Source of the DNA: JAXDLK01 sp034666665
GTDB lineage: Bacteria; Desulfobacterota; Binatia; JACPRU01
Length of the DNA stretch: 14,600 nt
Direction: 5' to 3'
NCBI GenBank assembly: GCA_034666665.1
Contig: JAXDLK010000056.1
Coordinates: 1-14,600, forward strand
Of this stretch, positions 1 through 6,235 are shown piece after piece. The notes under the pieces are model-generated. The model worked only from the letters and a program-made list of their open reading frames with translations, did not search any database and was not told the DNA's origin. Each line of letters opens with the position of its first letter. The stretch's first letter is position 1. The position numbers were made by a program, and so were the translations under genes.

Positions 1-361
1 CGCGGGCGGTGTCCGCCCATTCCAGCACCGCCACGACCTCCTCTTCGTCGCGCGGAAACGCGACCACGTCCGGGGGGTTCGGGTACTCGCGGCGGTAGGC
101 GCGAACGAGGTCGCGGAACGACTTGCCGTAGGTATGGGCGGCTCGGTCCTCCGCGGTCGTCGAGGTGATCTCCGCGAGGCGCGGCGGCACCGTCAGGCGA
201 GACGGCCGGAGCGAGATCTCCTCGATCCGCGGGGGCGAAGCGATCTCGAGGGGATCGATCGCGAACCGCTGTGCGAGCGCGGCGGCGATCGCCTTCTGGT
301 GGGCGACCTCCGGATCGCCGTCCTCGTAGCCCCAGCCCCAGAACTTCCGCTTTCGCTCCAT
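1..361 (-). CDS. FAD-binding oxidase, alkyl-DHAP synthase-like (N-terminal part, continues past window start)
   Basis: Reading the minus strand from an ATG at 361-359 gives an open frame of 120 codons that runs off the window. The protein opens MERKRKFWGWGYEDGDPEVA, an opening typical of bacterial alkyldihydroxyacetonephosphate-synthase-like FAD oxidases. Around residues 75-85 it has a T-Y-G-K-S-F-R-D-L segment. From about residue 98 it enters the FAD-binding PCMH fold (PDVVAFPRDEEEVVAVLEWA). The flavin-binding and catalytic parts lie outside the window. A GGAGG stands at 375-371, nine bases before the ATG. In this family the eukaryotic member makes ether-lipid precursors; bacterial homologues are mostly uncharacterised, so the substrate is unknown. 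It is divergent from the short-chain dehydrogenase at 438, with 76 bases between the starts that probably hold both promoters. I am confident of the family and not of the substrate. Confidence 0.8.
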   Translation of the reverse strand, partial: MERKRKFWGWGYEDGDPEVAHQKAIAAALAQRFAIDPLEIASPPRIEEISLRPSRLTVPPRLAEITSTTAEDRAAHTYGKSFRDLVRAYRREYPNPPDVVAFPRDEEEVVAVLEWADTAR

Positions 362-437
362 CGGCGGGAGCCTCCGCCGGTCCTGTTGTCTACCGTTCGA
401 TGGTTTGCAAGTGTCGCCGGATCTCGGAGGCGGATTC

Positions 438-1256
438 ATGGAGCCCTTTCGTTCGCGCGTGGCGGTGGTGACCGGTGGCGGCAGCGGCATCGGCCGCGCG
501 CTCGCGCTCGCCTTCGCCCGCGAGGGCGCGAGCGTGGTGATCGCCGACGTCGACGATCCGGCGATGGCCGGCGTGGCCCGCGAGATCGAGGCGGCCGGCG
601 GACAGGCGCTCGCGGTCCGGACGGACGTGACGCGGCTCGAGGAGGTCCAGGCGCTCGCGGAGCGGACGTTCGCCCGATTCGGCGCCGCGCACGTGATCTG
701 CAACAACGCGGGCGTCGGCGTCTTCGGACCGCTCGCGTCGGCGTCGCACCGCGATTGGCAATGGGTGATGAACGTCAACGTCTGGGGCGTGATCCACGGG
801 ATCGAGGTCTTCTTGCCGCGGCTGATCGCGCAAGCCGAGGGCGGACACATCGTCAACACGGCATCGATGGCAGGCCTCGCCGGCATGCCCGGGCTCGGCG
901 TCTACTGCGCGAGCAAGTTCGCGGTGGTGGGGCTCACCGAATCGTTGCACCGGGAGCTCGCGGGTAGCGGCATCGGCGCGTCCGTGCTCTGCCCGATGAT
1001 CGTCAACACGCGGATCAACGCGAGCGAGCGGAGCCGTCCCGACGAGTTGCGGAACGCGGACGCGGGCGCGGTCTCGCTCGAGGAGGCGCAGTTCTCGTAC
1101 GGGCGCGTGATCGAGCCGGAGGAGGTCGCGGAGCACGTGCTCGACGCGATCCGCAAGAACGAGCTCTACGTCCTCACGCATCACGAGAGCCGCGACATCC
1201 TCCAGCGTCGCGCCGATCGCATCGGCCGCGCGGCCGAGAAGCTCCGCTCCACCTGA
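438..1256 (+). CDS. SDR family NAD(P)-dependent oxidoreductase (classical short-chain dehydrogenase)
   Basis: A 272-residue classical short-chain dehydrogenase/reductase with a Rossmann fold. The dinucleotide motif TGGGSGIG is at residues 12-19. Asp37 ends strand beta-2 (VVIADVDD), which favours NAD over NADP by family precedent. NNAG is at 89-92. The catalytic residues are Asn114 (in NVNVWG), Ser143, Tyr156 and Lys160 (YCASK). The C-terminal 50 residues carry the EPEEVAEHVLDAIRKNELYV segment often seen in SDRs of lipid and xenobiotic pathways. I chose the ATG at 438 because GGAGG lies at 426-430 just upstream; a TTG at 405 in the same frame would add 11 residues but lacks a comparable site. 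The Nudix gene follows after 70 bases. The substrate (an alcohol or ketone) cannot be told from sequence. Confidence 0.93.
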   Translation: MEPFRSRVAVVTGGGSGIGRALALAFAREGASVVIADVDDPAMAGVAREIEAAGGQALAVRTDVTRLEEVQALAERTFARFGAAHVICNNAGVGVFGPLASASHRDWQWVMNVNVWGVIHGIEVFLPRLIAQAEGGHIVNTASMAGLAGMPGLGVYCASKFAVVGLTESLHRELAGSGIGASVLCPMIVNTRINASERSRPDELRNADAGAVSLEEAQFSYGRVIEPEEVAEHVLDAIRKNELYVLTHHESRDILQRRADRIGRAAEKLRST

Positions 1257-1271
1257 TGCGAAACGATGGTC

Positions 1272-1291
1272 GCGGCCTCTTTCGGGGCCGC
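1272..1291 (+). terminator. Weak GC hairpin after the SDR gene
   Basis: Six-base arms GCGGCC (1272-1277) and GGCCGC (1286-1291) flank an 8-base loop in the gap after the SDR stop codon. No T-run follows, so this could be a Rho-assisted stop, a processing hairpin, or chance in GC-rich sequence. Confidence 0.25.
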
Positions 1292-1326
1292 ATGACGCGG
1301 CAGAGACACCTGGGCGGTTCGCTGTA

Positions 1327-1743
1327 ATGGCGCGGAAGATCGCGGCCGGGTGCCTGGTGCGCGCCTGGTTCGACGGCGAGCTCCGCTATCTGATCGTGCA
1401 CCCGAGCGGCAACTACAATCGCCGCGCGCCATACTCGATCCCCAAGGGCGAGGTCGAGGGCGGCGAGCTGCCCGAGGCCGCCGCGCTGCGCGAGACGCGT
1501 GAGGAGACCGGGCTCGAGTGCCGCATCGTCGCTGCGCTCGGCGAGATCCGCTACCAGAAGAGCCGCAAGACCGTCATCGGTTACCTCGCCGAGGCCCTCG
1601 ATCCGCCGAGGGCGCCGGTGCTCGAGCCCGGCGACTGGGAGATCGACCGCGCCGAGTTCCTGCCGCCGGAACAGGCGCGCGCGAAGCTACACCCCGATCA
1701 GCGGCCGTTCGTCGATCGTGCCACGACGGTCGGGAACGGTTGA
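1327..1743 (+). CDS. Nudix hydrolase (NTP pyrophosphohydrolase, COG4119-like)
   Basis: A 138-residue single-domain Nudix protein. Residues 41-63 match the Nudix box GX5EX7REUXEEXGU exactly (Gly41, Glu47, Arg55-Glu56, Glu59-Glu60, Gly62), preceded by SIPKGE. The Glu cluster binds the divalent metal used to hydrolyse a nucleoside diphosphate linked to another group. The C-terminal HPDQRPFVDR segment resembles the tail of the small predicted NTP pyrophosphohydrolases of COG4119, and the length fits them. The exact substrate is unknown. There is no obvious ribosome-binding site before the ATG, and no alternative start in the preceding in-frame codons back to 1291. The last 57 bases overlap, tail to tail, the small lipoprotein gene on the other strand. 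It may share a transcript with the SDR upstream, though the 70-base gap with a weak hairpin argues for some independence. Confidence 0.93.
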   Translation: MARKIAAGCLVRAWFDGELRYLIVHPSGNYNRRAPYSIPKGEVEGGELPEAAALRETREETGLECRIVAALGEIRYQKSRKTVIGYLAEALDPPRAPVLEPGDWEIDRAEFLPPEQARAKLHPDQRPFVDRATTVGNG

Positions 1744-1953
1744 AAGGCGCGGATCCGGTTCGTCCTCGGACGGACAGCCCTCCGCGGAGCGGCCCATTCC
1801 CGGCGTCGCCTCCGGCGTGGGTGCGCCCGCCGGCGACTCGGTGCAGTCGAAGCCGCTCGACCCGCTGCCGCATCCGCCGGCGAGGAGGATCGCGCCTACG
1901 AGAACGGCCGCGAGGATCGGGGCACTGGTTCGTGGAGAGCGACGGAGAATCAT
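1687..1953 (-). CDS. Small putative lipoprotein
   Basis: An 88-residue protein with no family I recognise. It begins with basic residues (MILRRSPR), a hydrophobic stretch at residues 12-24 and LLAGGC with Cys28. This reads as a signal-peptidase-II lipobox, although the -3 to -1 residues (Ala-Gly-Gly) are not the textbook Leu-Ala-Gly. The mature part is short and low-complexity (Gly/Ser, then Pro/Ala/Thr/Glu), with two more cysteines at 37 and 60, and probably unstructured. A GAGGA lies just upstream of the ATG, and the start is only 12 bases after the stop of the regulator gene, so the two are probably co-transcribed. The last 57 bases are antisense to the end of the Nudix gene, and that part of the protein may be under little constraint. 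A short lipoprotein beside a regulator could be an envelope sensor or accessory factor, which is inference only. Confidence 0.6.
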   Translation of the reverse strand: MILRRSPRTSAPILAAVLVGAILLAGGCGSGSSGFDCTESPAGAPTPEATPGMGRSAEGCPSEDEPDPRLSTVPDRRGTIDERPLIGV

Positions 1954-1965
1954 GATTCGCGGTCC

Positions 1966-2760
1966 TCACACGGTGGTTGCGGTCACGAGAACGTTCAGGA
2001 ACTCCGTCTCGGGACCCTCTTCGATGGCGAACTCTTCGACGATCTCGCGGAGCGCGAGCTCGACACGCCGCGTGAGCTCCCGGATCCGCCGCGGTTCGAC
2101 GTGCAGATAGTGATTGCGTACGTGAGAGGCGGGCGCACGATCGCCGAGCGTCAATTTTTCCAGCAGGCCCTTGGCGAAGATCGCGGCGAACTCTACCGCC
2201 AGGGCGTGCCGCTCTTCGCTGCTCGAGGCGACGAAATGTCGGCCCGCTCGCCGAACGCGGCCGCCGCTCACCTGAACCAGCTTCCGCTCGGTCAGGAGCT
2301 TCACCACCCGCGTGACGTCGCCGCGGCGGGCACCGCCGCGCCTCGCGCGCGCGATCTCCGCGCGCCAGCGCCGCGACGGAATCTCGCTGCCGTCGTCGGG
2401 CAGCGCGGCGATGGCCCGGCTCACCTGCACTGCGAGATCCGCGTCGGCGACGCCTTCGGCGGCGCTCGGCTCGTGCATCGCGCGGCGGAGCTCGCGCGCG
2501 AAGGCGTGCACGATGCGATCGCGATAGAGGACGGCGAGGAGCTCGCGCGGGTCTTCGCGGCGGATCGCGGCGAGTCGTCGCACCAGCGCCTCGTTCGGGA
2601 ACCGCTTCCCCTTCTCGACGTAGCCGAGCATCACCGGGTCGACGGTTCCGCCGAGGGCCTCGGAGGCGAAGCGCTTGACCGTGTTCTCCCGGCCGGCGAG
2701 CGCACGGGTCTCGTAGAAGTAATCCTTGATCCCCTTCGGGGCTCCGCGCCCGCGCCGCAT
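1966..2760 (-). CDS. HTH regulator-like protein resembling the TIGR02147/DUF4423 family
   Basis: A 264-residue soluble protein. Residues 11-82 (IKDYFYETRALAG onward, with GYVEKGKRFPNEALVRRLAAI at 46-66) look like an XRE-type helix-turn-helix segment. Residues 130-180 look like a second winged-helix segment (VTRVVKLLTERKLVQVSGG). The last 80 residues have the layout of DUF4423: a helical stretch, then an amphipathic helix (ELTRRVELALREIVEEFAIE, 228-247) and a final hydrophobic strand (EFLNVLVTATTV). Overall order and length match TIGR02147 proteins, known as paralogous families in Fibrobacter and Bdellovibrio with no settled function. I chose the ATG at 2760; the frame stays open upstream, but that is antisense to the secreted protein. 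A TTG at 2781 is an alternative start; neither has a good ribosome-binding site. It is divergent from the TSP3-repeat gene and followed closely by the lipoprotein. DNA binding is inference. Confidence 0.72.
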   Translation of the reverse strand: MRRGRGAPKGIKDYFYETRALAGRENTVKRFASEALGGTVDPVMLGYVEKGKRFPNEALVRRLAAIRREDPRELLAVLYRDRIVHAFARELRRAMHEPSAAEGVADADLAVQVSRAIAALPDDGSEIPSRRWRAEIARARRGGARRGDVTRVVKLLTERKLVQVSGGRVRRAGRHFVASSSEERHALAVEFAAIFAKGLLEKLTLGDRAPASHVRNHYLHVEPRRIRELTRRVELALREIVEEFAIEEGPETEFLNVLVTATTV

Positions 2761-2792
2761 CCTGGAGGGGAGGACTATCAAAAACGAATTGA

Positions 2793-2820
2793 TTGACAAG
2801 CTAACAAAATTTGTTAAGAG
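2793..2820 (+). promoter_or_regulatory. Candidate sigma-70-type promoter for the TSP3-repeat gene
   Basis: A perfect TTGACA at 2793-2798 lies 16 bases before TAAGAG (2815-2820), a poor -10 match (3 of 6). It sits in the only clearly AT-rich stretch of the window (about 2776-2818), upstream of the AGGAGG at 2843-2848 and the ATG at 2855. The palindrome at 2802-2816 covers the spacer and touches the -10. The opposite strand may carry the regulator's promoter here too (TTAACA as -35), with an equally weak -10. Confidence 0.35.
2802..2816. promoter_or_regulatory. Perfect 15-bp palindrome, candidate operator
   Basis: TAACAAA (2802-2808), a central A (2809), and TTTGTTA (2810-2816) form a perfect inverted repeat with 7-base half-sites. 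It lies in the 94-base gap between the divergent regulator (start 2760) and TSP3-repeat gene (start 2855). It overlaps the candidate promoter. Size and symmetry suit a dimeric helix-turn-helix protein. The obvious candidate ligand is the adjacent regulator acting on itself and on the secreted protein. That is inferred from position only. Confidence 0.45.
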
Positions 2821-2854
2821 GCCAGCTCGGATCGGAACGAACAGGAGGAAGAGC

Positions 2855-3487
2855 ATGCGAGCACGTCGGATCGGTTGGGTGGCGATCGCACTGGCGTTGG
2901 TCGGCTTGTGGGCCGCTGTCGGTGAGGCGAAGAAGAAGCCAGGTCGAAGCCGCCTCCGAGCCGAGGTCGCGAGACTGCGGGGCGAGGTGGCCCGGCTCGA
3001 GACCAGCGTTCGGTTCTTGAACCAGAACGCGGCGGAGCCCGCGCCGCCCACCGGCGGCGGCGTCTGCGGCGACCCCTGCGCCACCGATTCCGACGAGGAC
3101 GGGATCGGGGACTGCGAGGACGTCTGCCCGTGCGTCGCCGACCATACCGACGGCGACACCGACGGCACTCCCGATTGTGCCGACCCGTGCCCGGAAGACG
3201 CGACCGATGCTTGCATCGATCCCTGCCGGAGCGACTCGGACGGGGATGGCACGAACGACTGCGAGGATCCCTGTCCCTACGATCCCTCTGCGGCGGCGGA
3301 CTCCGACAACGACGGCACGCCGGATTGCCAAGATCCCTGTCCGGACGATCCGGCGAACGCATGCAGCGATCCGTGCGCGGTCGACCAGGACGGCGACGGC
3401 GTTCCGGATTGTCGGGACGAGTGCCCGTGGATCGGGCCGGCCGAAGGCGGCGGTTCGACGGCCGAGTGCTCGCCGCCCCCGCAATGA
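2855..3487 (+). CDS. Secreted coiled-coil protein with five thrombospondin type 3 (Ca-binding) repeats
   Basis: A 210-residue exported protein. Residues 1-25 are a Sec signal peptide (basic start, hydrophobic IGWVAIALALVGLWAAVG, likely cleavage after GEA). Residues 34-55 are a regular coiled coil with a/d positions Leu34, Val38, Leu41, Val45, Leu48, Val52, Leu55. A Pro/Gly linker leads to five DxDxDGxxDCxDxCP units at about 78-92, 99-113, 127-141, 149-163 and 177-191, the calcium-binding thrombospondin type 3 repeat. All 18 cysteines lie after residue 70, an even number consistent with disulfides in the periplasm or outside the cell. No membrane anchor, sorting tail or lipobox is visible. The ATG at 2855 is fixed by AGGAGG six bases upstream; earlier in-frame codons cross the promoter region. 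It is divergent from the regulator, which may control it. TSP3 repeats are common in outer-membrane and adhesin proteins, but the role here is unknown. Confidence 0.88.
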   Translation: MRARRIGWVAIALALVGLWAAVGEAKKKPGRSRLRAEVARLRGEVARLETSVRFLNQNAAEPAPPTGGGVCGDPCATDSDEDGIGDCEDVCPCVADHTDGDTDGTPDCADPCPEDATDACIDPCRSDSDGDGTNDCEDPCPYDPSAAADSDNDGTPDCQDPCPDDPANACSDPCAVDQDGDGVPDCRDECPWIGPAEGGGSTAECSPPPQ

Positions 3488-3495
3488 CCTACGGA

Positions 3496-3525
3496 GTCTG
3501 CGCCACGGATGCTCGTGGCGCAGAC
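3496..3525. terminator. Strong bidirectional hairpin between convergent genes
   Basis: A perfect 12-base-pair stem (GTCTGCGCCACG at 3496-3507 with its complement at 3514-3525) closes a 6-base loop. It starts nine bases after the stop of the TSP3-repeat gene and lies 78 bases past the stop of the convergent NDH-2 gene, so it could serve both. Neither side has a T-run, so this is not a textbook intrinsic terminator; it may be Rho-linked or an mRNA 3'-end stabiliser. Confidence 0.55.
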
Positions 3526-3602
3526 CCCAACCCCACCGCTCCGGACGCGCTCGCAGAAGAGCTCGCGGGCGCAGGATGGTCCTCGCCAGCTCGGACCGCG
3601 CC

Positions 3603-4916
3603 CTAGCCTGCCGCGGAGACCGCCGGCTGCCGCTCACCAGCGCCGGCGGCTCCCGGCGGGCCCGAGCGGATCTCGCCGGTGATCAACCGCGCGCCGCGCT
3701 GGAACGTCAGGTACGACCATGCCCATTCGAAGAGGACGATCACGCGGTTGCGGAAGCCGATCAGAAAGAGCACGTGCACGATGATCCAGACGAGCCACGC
3801 GACCACGCCGGAGAGGTGGAAGCCGGCGATGTCGGCGATCGCGGACGCGCGGCCGATCGTGGCGAGCGAACCCTTGTCGACGTAGCGGAACGGCGCGAGC
3901 GATTCGCCGCGCGATTCGCGCAGAACGTTGCGCGCGGCGTGACGGCCTTCCTGGATCGCCGCCGGCGCGAGACCCGGGACCGGGGTGCCGTCCTGGCGTT
4001 GGGCGGCGGCGAGGTCGCCGATGACGAACACCTCGGGATGACCGGGAATCGTCAGGTCCTGCTCGACGATCACGCGGCCGGCGCGGTCGAGGGGTACGCC
4101 GAGCGATCGCCCGAGCGGCGAGGCGGCGACGCCGGCAGCCCAGACCACGGTCTCCGCCGCGATGCGCTCGTTGCCCACCTGCACGACGCCGCGCTCGAGA
4201 GCGGTCACCGGCGAGCCCTTTCGCACCTCGACCTGCAGCCGGAGGAGAGCGCGCTCGGCGCGGTCGGCGAGGTCTTCGGGAAACTGGTGCAGGATTCGCG
4301 GCGCCGCCTCGACGAGCAGCACTCGCGCTTCTCGCGGGTCGATCGCGCGGAAATCGCTCACCAGCACCTGCCGTGAGATCTCGGCGATCGCGCCGGCGAG
4401 CTCGACGCCGGTCGGGCCGCCGCCGACGATCACGAACGTGAGCAGCGCGCGACGCCGCCCCAGGTCGGTCTCCCACTCGGCGCGCTCGAAGGCGGAGAGG
4501 ATCCGGCCACGGATCTCGATCGCGTCCTCGAGGCTCTTCAGCCCCGGCGCGAGCGGCTCCCACTCCGGGTGTCCGAAGTACGCCTGTCCCGCGCCGGTCG
4601 CGAGGATCAGATAGTCGTACGGCAGGCGGCCGTGATCGAGGACCAGCTCCCGGCGATGCACGTCGACGGTGAGGGCTTCGCCGAGGAGAACGCGCGTGTT
4701 CGCCTGCCGGCGCACGATCGATCGGATCGGATAGGCGATGTTTCCTGGCGACAGTGCGGCGGTGGCCACCTGGTACAGCAGCGGCTGGAACAGGTGGTGG
4801 TTCCGCCGGTCGACGATCGTCACCTGCACGGGCGCGCGGCGAAGCTCCTTCGCCGCGTAGAGGCCGCCGAAGCCGCCGCCGACGATCACCACCTTCGGGC
4901 GAGATCCGGACGTCAT
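3603..4916 (-). CDS. ndh: Type II NADH:quinone oxidoreductase (NDH-2)
   Basis: A 437-residue flavoprotein that would pass electrons from NADH to the quinone pool without pumping protons, as a peripheral enzyme on the cytoplasmic face of the inner membrane. The FAD-binding motif VIVGGGFGGLYAA covers residues 10-21. The NADH-binding motif VIVGGGPTGVELAG covers 161-174. TVVWAAG (255-261) and VFVIGD (295-300, Asp300 contacting FAD) are present, as is the quinone-site motif APAAIQEG (316-323). A hydrophobic C-terminal segment (WLVWIIVHVLFLIGF and following) resembles the membrane-associating tail of NDH-2. Length is normal. The ATG at 4916 puts the GxGxxG at the usual distance; no good ribosome-binding site is seen, and the longer open frame upstream is antisense to the methyltransferase. 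It is transcribed alone, divergent from rlmI with 86 bases between starts. Confidence 0.94.
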   Translation of the reverse strand: MTSGSRPKVVIVGGGFGGLYAAKELRRAPVQVTIVDRRNHHLFQPLLYQVATAALSPGNIAYPIRSIVRRQANTRVLLGEALTVDVHRRELVLDHGRLPYDYLILATGAGQAYFGHPEWEPLAPGLKSLEDAIEIRGRILSAFERAEWETDLGRRRALLTFVIVGGGPTGVELAGAIAEISRQVLVSDFRAIDPREARVLLVEAAPRILHQFPEDLADRAERALLRLQVEVRKGSPVTALERGVVQVGNERIAAETVVWAAGVAASPLGRSLGVPLDRAGRVIVEQDLTIPGHPEVFVIGDLAAAQRQDGTPVPGLAPAAIQEGRHAARNVLRESRGESLAPFRYVDKGSLATIGRASAIADIAGFHLSGVVAWLVWIIVHVLFLIGFRNRVIVLFEWAWSYLTFQRGARLITGEIRSGPPGAAGAGERQPAVSAAG

Positions 4917-5002
4917 CGACGCGATCGTAGCCCACCGTCCGAACGCACGCAGTGGGGGTGGCAATGCTCGCCGCCCGCGGACGGTTCTGACACGATCGCC
5001 CG

Positions 5003-6166
5003 ATGGCGGGGACCGTGACGATCGAACGCCGCGGAGAGGTGCGCCTCGCGGGCGGTCATCTCTGGGTCTACCGGAGCGACGTGACCTCGGCCGATGCGCG
5101 CGGCGGCGATACGGTCGCCGTGCTCGGCCCGCGCGGCCGCCTCCTCGGCCACGCGCTCTACAGCGATCGCTCCGAGATCGCGCTCCGCCTGATCGCCCGC
5201 GCGGCCGAGCCGGCGGATCTCGGCGTCTGGCGGCGGCGGATCGAGGCGGCGCTCCGGCGGAGAGCCGAGCCGCCGATCGACGCCACCGCGTACCGGCTCG
5301 TGCACGCGGAAGGCGACCTCCTGCCGTCGCTGATCGTCGATCGTTATGGCGACGTGCTCGTGGTGCAGGCGCTCTCGCAGGGGACGGACGCGCTGCTGCC
5401 GGAGATCGTCTCGATCCTGATCGAGCTCGTAGGGCCGCGGGGCGTTCTCGCGCGGAACGACGCCAAGGTCCGTCTGCTCGAGGGGCTCGAGCGAAGAGTC
5501 GACGTGCTTCACGGCGAGGTGCCCGACTCGGTCGTCGTCTCCGAGGCAGGGATCGAATTCGAGACCGATCTGCGTACCGGCCAGAAGACCGGGCTCTTCC
5601 TCGATCAGCGGGAGAACCGCGTCGCCGCCGGAGCACGGGCGCGCGGGCGCGCGCTCGACGCCTTCAGCTACGTCGGCGGCTTCGCGCTCCATCTCGCGCG
5701 ACGCGCCGACGAGGTCGTCGCCGTCGAGGCTTCGGAAGAGGCGTCGCGCCGGCTCCCCCGGAACGCGGAACGAAACGGGCTCGGGAACGTGCGCGTGGTC
5801 ACCGACAACGTCTTCGACGTGCTGCGGCGGGCGGAGCGATCCGGCGACCGTTTCGACACGATCGTGCTCGACCCGCCTTCGTTCGCTCGCACCCGCGCAG
5901 CGCTGCCGAAGGCGCTCGCCGGCTACAAGGAGATCAACCTGCGAGCGCTCAAGCTCCTGGCCGCCGGCGGCACCCTCGTCACCTCGAGCTGCTCGTACCA
6001 CGTGAGCGAGGAGGCATTCGCCGCCATGCTCCGCGACGCGGCGGCGGACGCGCGTACGGACGTGATCGTCGTCGAGAAGCGCGGTCAGTCGAGCGATCAT
6101 CCGATCCTGCTCGGCGTCCCGGAGACGCAGTACCTGAAGTGCCTGATCGTCACCAAGATCGAGTGA
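5003..6166 (+). CDS. rlmI: RlmI-type 23S rRNA (cytosine-C5)-methyltransferase
   Basis: A 387-residue protein with the RlmI order: N-terminal PUA domain (about 1-70, including GGHLWVYRSDV), a central RNA-binding part, and a class I SAM methyltransferase domain. Key motifs are YRLVHAEGDLLPSLIVDRYG (97-116), GQKTGLFLDQRENR (193-206), the SAM-binding DAFSYVGGFALHLA (219-232), the acidic ADEVVAVEAS (235-244), LDPPSF (289-294) and SSCSYH (328-333) with Cys330 as the expected catalytic cysteine. In Escherichia coli RlmI methylates C1962 of 23S rRNA. Close paralogues of this family may act at other cytosines, so the exact position is inferred. The ATG at 5003 has no clear ribosome-binding site. The gene is monocistronic: divergent from ndh and convergent with the amidase gene, with a long hairpin element between. 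Confidence 0.9.
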   Translation: MAGTVTIERRGEVRLAGGHLWVYRSDVTSADARGGDTVAVLGPRGRLLGHALYSDRSEIALRLIARAAEPADLGVWRRRIEAALRRRAEPPIDATAYRLVHAEGDLLPSLIVDRYGDVLVVQALSQGTDALLPEIVSILIELVGPRGVLARNDAKVRLLEGLERRVDVLHGEVPDSVVVSEAGIEFETDLRTGQKTGLFLDQRENRVAAGARARGRALDAFSYVGGFALHLARRADEVVAVEASEEASRRLPRNAERNGLGNVRVVTDNVFDVLRRAERSGDRFDTIVLDPPSFARTRAALPKALAGYKEINLRALKLLAAGGTLVTSSCSYHVSEEAFAAMLRDAAADARTDVIVVEKRGQSSDHPILLGVPETQYLKCLIVTKIE

Positions 6167-6171
6167 AAAGG

Positions 6172-6229
6172 GGTCGGGAGTCTTTTTCGATCGGTCAGGA
6201 AGCGCCGCTCCTTCGAAAGACTCCCGACC
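6172..6229. repeat. 58-base inverted repeat (REP/MITE-like, possible bidirectional terminator)
   Basis: Perfect 14-base arms (GGTCGGGAGTCTTT at 6172-6185 and its complement at 6216-6229) enclose 30 bases. These can pair further: CGA 6188-6190 with TCG 6213-6215, and AGGA 6197-6200 with TCCT 6209-6212. It fills most of the 69-base gap between the convergent rlmI and amidase genes. Read on the minus strand the stem is followed by CCCTTTT, so it may terminate the amidase transcript. The GGGGTCGGGAGTC end looks like short palindromic REP-type repeats seen many times per genome in some high-GC bacteria; only one copy is in this window, so repeat status is inference. Confidence 0.6.
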
Positions 6230-6235
6230 GTCATC

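Noticed and set aside
363..378. GGCGG / CCGCC inverted repeat between the divergent FAD-oxidase and SDR genes
   Set aside because: Five-base arms in GC-rich sequence, overlapping the ribosome-binding site of the minus-strand gene; too weak to call an operator.
134..967. Plus-strand 277-codon frame across the FAD-oxidase and SDR genes
   Set aside because: Arg-rich out-of-frame translation overlapping two genes with clear family motifs.
2761..3252. N-terminal extension of the regulator gene to 428 codons
   Set aside because: The extra part is antisense to the TSP3-repeat gene, low-complexity Ser/Gln/Pro, and crosses the AT-rich promoter region.
3177..4376. Long plus-strand frame of 399 codons covering the end of the TSP3 gene and the 3' half of ndh
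   Set aside because: Arg/Ala/Pro-rich translation typical of the wrong strand in GC-rich DNA, no recognisable domain, and it overlaps two well-supported genes.
4917..5636. N-terminal extension of ndh to 677 codons
   Set aside because: Arg-rich antisense of rlmI; the FAD motif is at its normal distance from the ATG at 4916.
4913..6100. Minus-strand frame of 395 codons opposite rlmI
   Set aside because: It is the antisense shadow of a clear RlmI-type gene; composition is Arg/Glu/His-rich without motifs.
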